This document shows positions 1 through 3,896 of a stretch of 5,060 nucleotides of DNA, in pieces; positions within the stretch are counted from its first letter, which is position 1, and each line of letters begins with the position of its first letter. The notes under the pieces are model-generated. The model was not told the DNA's origin and did not search any database. It worked only from the letters and a program-made list of their open reading frames with translations. Source of the DNA: Candidatus Kaiserbacteria bacterium RIFCSPHIGHO2_02_FULL_54_11b (GTDB taxonomy: Bacteria; Patescibacteriota; Minisyncoccia; Phycocordibacterales; UBA2100); NCBI GenBank assembly GCA_001781275.1, contig MFLH01000043.1, forward strand, positions 1 to 5,060. Reading direction: 5' to 3'. The position numbers were made by a program, and so were the translations under genes.

Positions 1-18
1 TCTTCTGATTCCGAATTT

Positions 19-106
19 TGGCGGAGAGGGGGAGATTCGAACTCCCGATACCTTGCGGTATGCCGGTTTTCGAAACCGGTGCTTTCGACCACTCAGCCAC
101 CTCTCC
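19..106 (-). tRNA. tRNA-Ser(CGA), CCA encoded
   Basis: Serine tRNA reading UCG codons. On the minus strand the seven-base acceptor strand GGAGAGG pairs perfectly with CCTCTCC (positions 29-23). The anticodon stem CCGGT/ACCGG closes the loop TTCGAAA, with anticodon CGA at 72-70. A long variable arm (ATACC/GGTAT closed by GCAA) marks it as a class II tRNA, and the T arm is GGGAG-TTCGAAT-CTCCC. The discriminator base is G (22), usual for serine, and it is followed directly by CCA (21-19). The CCA is therefore encoded, unlike in the other two tRNAs of this window. A structured leader precedes it. All helices are intact, so I expect a functional gene. Confidence 0.97.
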
Positions 107-221
107 TTGCGGACGGGCCTTACGGACCGTCCCTTCGGAAAGCCGCTATTGCGGCTATCCGGCGAAGCGGTGCGAGGCACCACTCCCGCAACATCCGGAA
201 TGGATGTCGCAATGATCTGAC
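107..221 (-). other. Hairpin-rich leader upstream of tRNA-Ser
   Basis: Non-coding stretch between the proposed tRNA-Ser start site and the mature tRNA. It holds successive inverted repeats: 191-196/202-207 (ACATCC/GGATGT, loop 5, extendable to 188-210 across one mismatch); GGTGC/GCACC around 169-182; 136-146/151-161 (AGCCGC/GCGGCT core with loop TATT, 10 pairs plus one mismatch); and 111-116/127-132 (GGACGG/CCGTCC, loop 10). No T-tract follows any of them, so they are not ordinary terminators. It may be a 5' leader removed by RNase P, a small structured RNA, or a cluster of REP-like palindromes. A 24-codon frame from 194 to 120 has no ribosome site and I do not call it. Confidence 0.4.
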
Positions 222-228
222 TTTGGAC

Positions 229-257
229 AAAATAGCACACTTTTGAATAACGAAAAA
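229..257 (-). promoter_or_regulatory. Putative extended -10 promoter for tRNA-Ser
   Basis: On the minus strand TGC-TATTTT (237-229) is an extended -10 element. Seventeen bases upstream lies a poor -35, TTTTTC (257-252). The predicted start is near 222, giving a leader of about 115 nt before tRNA-Ser. It lies back-to-back with the tRNA-Glu promoter. This is a motif-based inference only. Confidence 0.4.
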
Positions 258-269
258 ATGCGCTAAACT
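241..269 (+). promoter_or_regulatory. Putative promoter for tRNA-Glu and the glycosylase gene
   Basis: TTTTGA (241-246), a 17-base spacer, then TAAACT (264-269) fit a weak sigma-70-type promoter with a start near 276, about 47 nt before tRNA-Glu. The -10 is preceded by GC, giving the string GCTAAACT that resembles the other -10 elements in this window. No separate promoter is visible between tRNA-Glu and the glycosylase gene, so this one probably serves both. Confidence 0.4.
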
Positions 270-288
270 ATTGACGATTCCCAAGTTT

Positions 289-324
289 GCAGGGTTTGCC
301 CTGCGGAGCCTTGGCGAAGCAGGG
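289..324 (+). repeat. Nested palindromic repeat before tRNA-Glu
   Basis: GCAGGG (289-294), CCCTGC (299-304) and GCAGGG (319-324) form an inverted/direct repeat trio. CCCTGC can pair upstream with a TTTG loop, or downstream around GGAGCCTTGGCGAA. The second option would use bases 323-324, the first two bases of tRNA-Glu. The interior CCTTGGCGAAG string resembles repeats I recall from Patescibacteria genomes; that link is from memory and unverified. Confidence 0.5.
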
Positions 325-394
325 CCCTATCGTCTAACGGTTAGGACACATGCTTTTCAAGCATGGAACCCGGGTTCGATTCCCGGTAGGGTCA
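323..394 (+). tRNA. tRNA-Glu(UUC), no encoded CCA
   Basis: Glutamate tRNA reading GAA/GAG. The acceptor strand GGCCCTA (323-329) pairs with TAGGGTC (387-393) with one G-T wobble. The D arm has GTC/GAC around TAACGGTTAG. The anticodon stem CATGC/GCATG encloses TTTTCAA with anticodon TTC at 356-358. The variable loop is the four bases GAAC, and the T arm is CCGGG-TTCGATT-CCCGG. The discriminator is A (394), followed by AAATG rather than CCA, so a CCA-adding enzyme is needed. The start codon of the next gene lies only two bases beyond the discriminator. Confidence 0.96.
388..391 (+). promoter_or_regulatory. Possible Shine-Dalgarno within the tRNA-Glu acceptor stem
   Basis: AGGG at 388-391 lies five bases before the ATG at 397 and is the only plausible ribosome binding site for the glycosylase gene. 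It belongs to the 3' acceptor strand of tRNA-Glu, so it would be paired in the folded tRNA and removed by tRNA 3' processing. Translation may instead be leaderless after cleavage. Confidence 0.4.
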
Positions 395-396
395 AA

Positions 397-1005
397 ATGC
401 ATAAGTCCGTTGCCGTATTGAAACGCGACAAGCGCTTCGCGCCGCTTATCAAAAAGCACGGAACGCCGGACTTGATCCGAGGGAAGAACCCTTTCCAAGC
501 GCTTGTGCGCTCTATAATCCATCAGCAAGTCTCGGGCGCGGCAGCGCGGACGATACACGAACGTTTTGTGTCACTATTTCCCAAAGGGAAATTCCCTACC
601 CCAGAAATGGTGCGCGCAATGCCGATCGCAAAAATGCGCGCGGCGGGGCTATCGGGTCAGAAAGCTTCGTATATCAAAGACCTCGCCGATAAATTTTCTG
701 ACGGGACTATCAAGCACCGCTCGCTTCACAAAATGGAAAGCGCAGATATCGTCGAAAACCTCACGCAAGTAAAAGGAGTCGGCGTCTGGACCGTGCACAT
801 GTTCCTCATCTTTACACTCGGCCGCCCCGATGTACTTCCGACCGGCGACCTCGGCATTCGCAAAGGTTTCCAAATTCTCTACAAGCTCACCGATTTGCCG
901 GACCACGCACGGATGGAAAAACTTGCAGCGCCGTGGCGCGCGCACGCTTCTACTGCATCGTGGTACCTTTGGCGCGTGGCAGATGAAGCGAAGCGGCGGA
1001 AATAG
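397..1005 (+). CDS. alkA: AlkA-type DNA-3-methyladenine glycosylase (HhH-GPD)
   Basis: Predicted base-excision repair glycosylase that removes alkylated purines such as 3-methyladenine from DNA in the cytoplasm. The 202-residue product has the FQALVRSIIHQQVSG block (33-47), a helix-hairpin-helix with VKGVGVWT (125-132), and LPTGDLGIRKG (147-157), where D151 matches the catalytic aspartate of AlkA (Asp238 in E. coli). The C-terminal PWRAHAS..ASWYLWR (179-193) is also typical. At 202 residues it lacks the extra N-terminal domain of E. coli AlkA (282 residues), like other short AlkA-family enzymes. The frame is open back to 271, but that stretch translates tRNA-Glu, so I chose the ATG at 397. 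It is probably cotranscribed with tRNA-Glu, and its last 56 bp overlap the end of tsaC on the opposite strand. Family assignment is strong; exact lesion range is not determinable. Confidence 0.92.
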   Translation: MHKSVAVLKRDKRFAPLIKKHGTPDLIRGKNPFQALVRSIIHQQVSGAAARTIHERFVSLFPKGKFPTPEMVRAMPIAKMRAAGLSGQKASYIKDLADKFSDGTIKHRSLHKMESADIVENLTQVKGVGVWTVHMFLIFTLGRPDVLPTGDLGIRKGFQILYKLTDLPDHARMEKLAAPWRAHASTASWYLWRVADEAKRRK

Positions 1006-1618
1006 CGCCTTCGCGCAAGACGACCAGCTCCAGCTCCGCCCCCGAGAGATCAACGACGGTCGAAGGAGCACGCTCAGGTAATTCCCCCGCATCTATGACG
1101 AGGTCCAACATTCCAATATTCTCAAGAATGTTGGAATGTCCTAATTGCGTAAGTATTTTTTCAGGCGAACGCTCCGGCTTTTCTCCGCTTTTGTTCGCGC
1201 TGGTCGCAGTCACCGGCGTACCCAAGGCGCGTGCGAGCGCAATACAAAATTGATTATCAGGAACGCGGAAGCCAAACGTTGGTATCCCCCGCATGATGCC
1301 GGTGTCGAAGTCTTTTCTTTTTTTCACGATGAGGGTTACCTTGCCCCCGAACTCTTGTGCGAGCATCCGCGCGTCTTCGCCGACCTCGCCGTATCGTGCA
1401 GCCATGTCGAGGTCAGATACGATAGCGTGTATCGGCTTCCCCTCATCCCGCCCCTTTATCAGCTTGACCTTGGCGACCGCCTCGTCCGAAAGCGCGTTCG
1501 CGCCGAGTCCGTAGAGCGTGTCGGTCGGGTAGAGGACGACGCCGCCCGCGCGCAGAATTCCCGCCGCGCGGGCGGCGCATTCCCCCATGGTATTGCCGTT
1601 GAGCTTGATAATCTCCAT
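950..1618 (-). CDS. tsaC: L-threonylcarbamoyladenylate synthase (TsaC/Sua5/YrdC)
   Basis: Makes L-threonylcarbamoyl-AMP from threonine, bicarbonate and ATP. TsaD with its partners then uses it to form t6A at position 37 of tRNAs reading ANN codons. The 222-residue product shows the YrdC fold signatures: PTDTLYGLGA (31-40), the KGR..GKP nucleotide/substrate block (55-62), GGKVTLIV (91-98), TATSANKSG (137-145), and the closing STVVDLSG and LREGAI (186-206). The length suits a single-domain TsaC; the large C-terminal domain of Sua5 is absent. About 16 residues follow LREGAI and are encoded antisense to the glycosylase gene. Residues 160-171 are encoded by a strong palindrome and look like extra sequence relative to ordinary TsaC. 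No ribosome site precedes the ATG; a TATAAC box eight bases upstream suggests a leaderless mRNA. Confidence 0.95.
   Translation of the reverse strand: MEIIKLNGNTMGECAARAAGILRAGGVVLYPTDTLYGLGANALSDEAVAKVKLIKGRDEGKPIHAIVSDLDMAARYGEVGEDARMLAQEFGGKVTLIVKKRKDFDTGIMRGIPTFGFRVPDNQFCIALARALGTPVTATSANKSGEKPERSPEKILTQLGHSNILENIGMLDLVIDAGELPERAPSTVVDLSGAELELVVLREGAISAASLHLPRAKGTTMQ
1104..1139. repeat. Strong palindrome inside tsaC with an alternative fold
   Basis: Bases 1108-1121 pair with 1126-1139 to give a 14-bp stem with a single G-T wobble and the loop TCAA. An overlapping alternative pairs 1104-1113 (TCCAACATTC) perfectly with 1126-1135 (GAATGTTGGA) around a 12-base loop. The two folds exclude each other. 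It encodes TsaC residues 160-171 in frame. No T-tract follows, so it is unlikely to be a plain terminator. Confidence 0.75.
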
Positions 1619-1628
1619 ATGCTATAGT
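1599..1628 (+). promoter_or_regulatory. Promoter of the coiled-coil gene, leaderless start
   Basis: TTGAGC (1599-1604), an 18-base spacer, and TGC-TATAGT (1620-1628) form a good sigma-70-type promoter with an extended -10. Seven or eight bases past the -10 lies the ATG at 1636, so the transcript should begin at or one base before the start codon. The element sits mostly within the 5' end of tsaC on the other strand. Confidence 0.6.
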
Positions 1629-1655
1629 TATACCTATGGTTAAGAAAAAAGAAAA
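1627..1655 (-). promoter_or_regulatory. Putative tsaC promoter overlapping the divergent one
   Basis: Minus-strand TATAAC (1632-1627) lies eight bases before the tsaC ATG (1618), predicting a start at about 1620-1618. The region 17 bases upstream (TTTTCT, 1655-1650) is a poor -35 inside the coiled-coil gene. The -10 shares bases 1627-1628 with the plus-strand -10, so the two promoters probably compete. Confidence 0.4.
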
Positions 1656-1875
1656 TGAATTTGAAAAACTTGCCCGATTGATCAAAGAGGAAGGCGAGGA
1701 TATTCGGACAGAGCTGAAGCAAGAACTCGGCAACAAGATCGATAAACTCGAACGGCGTATGGACGAACGATTCACGGGCATTGAACGACGTCTTGACGAG
1801 ACGATACAACCTCAACTCGACGGACACGCGCGTCGGATAAAGGTACTTGAGATCAAAACAGCCCGAACCCATTAG
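1636..1875 (+). CDS. Small coiled-coil hypothetical protein
   Basis: Predicted 79-residue soluble protein that I cannot assign to a function. It is almost entirely charged and heptad-like: a lysine-rich start (MVKKKENEFEKLARL), then ELKQELGNKIDKLERRMDER (26-45) and GIERRLDETIQPQLDGHARR (48-67), with hydrophobic residues at roughly 3/4 spacing, so a coiled coil is likely. There is no signal peptide, membrane segment or cysteine. Similar short coiled-coil proteins occur in Patescibacteria genomes, usually unannotated. Evidence that it is real: a good promoter placed exactly at its ATG, a terminator-like hairpin at its stop, and room between tsaC and tRNA-Val not used by any other gene. It may mediate oligomerisation, but that is only inference. 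Confidence 0.75.
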   Translation: MVKKKENEFEKLARLIKEEGEDIRTELKQELGNKIDKLERRMDERFTGIERRLDETIQPQLDGHARRIKVLEIKTARTH

Positions 1876-1900
1876 GAAGTGGCGTTCGTTATTCTTTTTG
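1864..1900 (+). terminator. Probable intrinsic terminator of the coiled-coil gene
   Basis: CGAAC-CCA (1864-1871) pairs with TGG-C-GTTCG (1880-1888), with one bulged C and an eight-base loop, and is followed by TTATTCTTTTTG (1889-1900). The stop codon TAG (1873-1875) lies within the loop. The T-rich tail runs directly into the extended -10 of the tRNA-Val promoter. The stem is only moderately stable. Confidence 0.5.
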
Positions 1901-1907
1901 CTACACT
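1899..1907 (+). promoter_or_regulatory. Extended -10 promoter of tRNA-Val
   Basis: TGC-TACACT (1899-1907) is a good extended -10. The bases 17 upstream (GTGGCG, 1879-1884) do not resemble a -35, so recognition would rest on the extended -10. The predicted start is near 1914, only about three bases before the mature tRNA, leaving almost no leader. Confidence 0.5.
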
Positions 1908-1916
1908 AATCCCGCT

Positions 1917-1989
1917 GCGCGGTTAGCTCAATTGGTAGAGCGCGTCTTTGACGTAGACGAGGCAGCAGGTTCGAAACCTGCACCGCGCA
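1917..1989 (+). tRNA. tRNA-Val(GAC), no encoded CCA
   Basis: Valine tRNA reading GUC/GUU. The acceptor GCGCGGT (1917-1923) pairs perfectly with ACCGCGC (1982-1988), with discriminator A at 1989. The D arm is GCTC/GAGC around AATTGGTA. The anticodon stem CGTCT/AGACG encloses TTGACGT, giving anticodon GAC at 1950-1952. The variable loop is AGGCA and the T arm GCAGG-TTCGAAA-CCTGC. Base 37 is G, whereas valine tRNAs usually have A there. The discriminator is followed by CAG, so CCA is not encoded. Its 3' end is five bases from the stop codon of the convergent metallopeptidase gene. Confidence 0.95.
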
Positions 1990-1994
1990 CAGTA

Positions 1995-3011
1995 CTAAGT
2001 AATAAGATTTCCCCCCTTCTCGTCAACATCCTTCATGTTTAGGATTTGAGCACTTAAGATATCCCGCTCCGCGTGAATTGTTTCGGGAGAAAAATAACGG
2101 ACAAAAATATCATCTTTGAAATTATTCTTTTCGGATTTCTGTTTCGGATCATGCGGGTGCATTGCCGCAAGTATTCTAAGAGACCCTTTACCGTACGCCT
2201 TCTCAATGCCTCTTAGATGCATCTTCGTCCCCAAAAATACGCCTCGCGCGATGTCTTTCCAAAATAACTCCGCAGCATACGGATTGTCGGGCTGCAGTGT
2301 CTTCGACGCATGCGCGATAATCTTGTTGAGAACAATTCTCTCTCGCGTATAGCCGTCATTTGCAGGGTGGTTCAATATCCTTAGTCTCTCATCCTCAGGA
2401 ATCGAGTCCGCGTAGTCCTCTATTGCTTCGCGTGTCATGCGCTCGGTAACAGCCTCGTTGAAACCGACCATGAGTTCTCCTTCAGCCCCGCGGTGTGTTT
2501 CGTAACCTGCCTTCACAAGGTAATCGATAGCAATGTTTGTTGGCGTCGACCTGTCGGGTGAAATGGCAAGTCTCTTTTCCCGAATTGCAAGCGCATGGAA
2601 GAATTCGTGCGAGAGATCGTGAATCAAGACTTGAGAAGCGTTCTGATCGTCCAGTCTATGGTCGAGTACGATATTTCCTAGCAGATCGGCGGATGCGCGT
2701 CGGTAATATTTCTTTGTATTCCCGTGTTCGACTACTTGGGATATTCCATCTTTTGCAAGAAGAATATCTTTATCTACATCAATATCGAGCGCTATGTCAA
2801 GATTAAGATACCCACGCAAATATGAGGTATCAATTTCCCTGCACTGGTTTGCGGTTTTAATAAATTCTTGACTTTTCGTCACCTCTTCAATGGGTGCCTG
2901 TTTAGCCGCATACCCTTCATCAATGAACTTATCCCAGATAATATCCTGCGCTTTCGTGATTTCCGGTCTCATCTTACGTTCGACTCTTTCCATAAGCGTC
3001 CATCTTAACAC
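1995..3011 (-). CDS. Putative HEFFH zinc metallopeptidase, family unrecognised
   Basis: A 338-residue predicted soluble protein I cannot name. Residues 130-142 (IHDLSHEFFHALA) contain an HExxH zinc-binding and catalytic motif (H135, E136, H139). About 46 residues later comes GFNEAVTERMT (183-193), where E186 or E190 would be the third zinc ligand of a gluzincin-type enzyme. A following GYTRERIVLNKI (220-231) matches the Y..ER..L pattern I recall after NEGxTE in such proteins. No signal peptide or membrane helix is evident, so cytoplasmic action is likely. I used the GTG at 3011, placed by the tandem TGA stops of the upstream gene and suited to coupled translation; ATG codons at residues 7 and 14 (2993, 2972) are alternatives, and none has a clear ribosome site. 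The peptidase role is inferred from motifs; substrate is unknown. Confidence 0.8.
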   Translation of the reverse strand: MLRWTLMERVERKMRPEITKAQDIIWDKFIDEGYAAKQAPIEEVTKSQEFIKTANQCREIDTSYLRGYLNLDIALDIDVDKDILLAKDGISQVVEHGNTKKYYRRASADLLGNIVLDHRLDDQNASQVLIHDLSHEFFHALAIREKRLAISPDRSTPTNIAIDYLVKAGYETHRGAEGELMVGFNEAVTERMTREAIEDYADSIPEDERLRILNHPANDGYTRERIVLNKIIAHASKTLQPDNPYAAELFWKDIARGVFLGTKMHLRGIEKAYGKGSLRILAAMHPHDPKQKSEKNNFKDDIFVRYFSPETIHAERDILSAQILNMKDVDEKGGNLIT

Positions 3012-3014
3012 TCA

Positions 3015-3887
3015 TCATTTCATCGCGCCTTTACATTCATCCAAAAACCTATCGAACGCGGCCATCAGCTCTTTGAGGGCCGGTGGCTGCTCTCCAAAAT
3101 GGAAATCGTCGACCGAGCGGATCGGTAGGATTTTTGAGGACGTGCTTGTGATGAACGCGCCGTCATATTCGGAGAGATTGGACAGGCGGATATCCTTTTG
3201 CACAATCTCAAATCCATTCTCCGCGGCAACTTTGAGCGCCATCTTTCTTGTCACGCCGAGCAGAATGCTTTTTTCGTCGGGCGAGAAGAGGGTCTTGCCT
3301 TTTCCTCCAGAGGAGGATCCGCCTCCGGCGGATATACAGAAAAAGTTAGTCCGTGTCCCCTCGGTAATGCGTCCTTCCCTATCTATGAGAAGCGCGTCGT
3401 ATGCTCCGGCTTCTTTTGCCTTGCGGTAGGCAAGATAGCTCTGCAGCATATTGAGGGTCTTTGCATGCGGGAATGCGCGTTCGTACTCGTACGTAATAAC
3501 AGCAACACCGTCGCGATACAATTTTTTATCCGGAAAGAGGGGATTCAAGCAGAGAATATTGAGCGTTGCCTGCCCACCTGCCCTGAGCGAAGTCGAAGGG
3601 CCGATGAGTAATATTTTTACGTTGCACGTCTCGACCTCGTTCTTTTCCAGAAGCTCCGCAATGGATTTTGATACCATCTCTCGGGAAAACGGGTGCTCGA
3701 GACCGATGATACGCGCTGACTCCATGAGGCGCTCAATATGATCTTCAACAAAGTATGCAACGTTGTTTGCGACACGAATGCTTTCGTACACGCCAAAGCC
3801 ATACGTATATTCGATATTGGCCAGCGGCACAATCGCCTGTTCGATGGGCAATATGTCCCCGTTACGCGAAAAGTATTTGAATTCCAT
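3015..3887 (-). CDS. PLP-dependent class IV aminotransferase
   Basis: Fold-type IV PLP enzyme of the branched-chain aminotransferase / D-alanine aminotransferase / aminodeoxychorismate lyase superfamily, cytoplasmic, 290 residues. Visible motifs: YGFGVYESIRV (29-39), EDHIERLMESARIIGL (48-63), the PLP lysine K143 in PHAKTLNMLQSYLA, ALLIDREGRITEGTRTNFF (165-183) with E176, GVTRKMAL (211-218) and the phosphate-binding-type TSTSSKILPI (248-257). The YGFGVYE start looks closest to D-amino-acid or branched-chain aminotransferases, but I cannot choose the substrate. Two inserts come from DNA repeats: PSTSLRAGG (97-105) between strands, and SAGGGSSSGG (186-195) after the TNFF motif. Both keep the frame and fall where loops are expected, so activity may survive. 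The gene starts nine bases after the ABC gene's stop, with no ribosome site, and ends in tandem TGA TGA. Confidence 0.92.
   Translation of the reverse strand: MEFKYFSRNGDILPIEQAIVPLANIEYTYGFGVYESIRVANNVAYFVEDHIERLMESARIIGLEHPFSREMVSKSIAELLEKNEVETCNVKILLIGPSTSLRAGGQATLNILCLNPLFPDKKLYRDGVAVITYEYERAFPHAKTLNMLQSYLAYRKAKEAGAYDALLIDREGRITEGTRTNFFCISAGGGSSSGGKGKTLFSPDEKSILLGVTRKMALKVAAENGFEIVQKDIRLSNLSEYDGAFITSTSSKILPIRSVDDFHFGEQPPALKELMAAFDRFLDECKGAMK
3303..3333. repeat. Tandem hairpin repeat inserted in the aminotransferase gene
   Basis: Two adjoining perfect palindromes: TCCTCC/GGAGGA (3303-3308 with 3312-3317, loop AGA) and ATCCGCC/GGCGGAT (3317-3323 with 3327-3333, loop TCC), sharing base 3317. 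Read on the minus strand they encode a Gly/Ser-rich stretch, residues about 186-195. The sequence resembles GGATCCGCCTCCGGCGGA-type repeats I remember from Parcubacteria contigs, which I cannot verify here. Confidence 0.65.
3581..3600. repeat. PSTSLRAGG-type dispersed repeat in the aminotransferase gene
   Basis: CCCTGAGCGAAGTCGAAGGG is an imperfect palindrome (CCCT/AGGG ends, extended by G3580-C3601). I recognise it from many environmental and Patescibacteria genomes as a dispersed short repeat. On the minus strand it is read in frame as PSTSLR and, with the next bases, AGG (residues 97-105). The translated signature is familiar; copy number in this genome is unknown. Confidence 0.75.
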
Positions 3888-3896
3888 ATCTTTGGT

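Noticed and set aside
120..194. 24-codon minus-strand leader peptide upstream of tRNA-Ser
   Set aside because: No ribosome site, arginine/alanine-rich composition explained by the palindromes, and no reason for a leader peptide before a tRNA.
18..215. 65-codon plus-strand open frame at the left edge
   Set aside because: It is the complement of tRNA-Ser and its hairpin leader; the peptide reflects tRNA sequence, not a protein family.
271..396. N-terminal extension of the glycosylase frame
   Set aside because: These 42 codons read through the palindromic leader and all of tRNA-Glu; AlkA-like similarity begins only after the ATG at 397.
917..939. Minus-strand terminator for tsaC (GCGCC/GGCGC followed by a T-run)
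   Set aside because: The loop would be two bases and the T-run starts six bases after the stem, so the match is poor; it also lies in conserved glycosylase coding sequence.
1145..1627. 160-codon plus-strand open frame opposite tsaC
   Set aside because: It lies wholly antisense to a well-supported tsaC and shows no domain; similar shadows occur opposite the aminotransferase and exporter genes (2890-3429, 3975-4511, 4436-4918).
3012..3017. TGA read as glycine, making an aminotransferase-peptidase fusion
   Set aside because: All long genes use only GGN for glycine and have no internal TGA, and both proteins are complete on their own, so TGA is a stop here.
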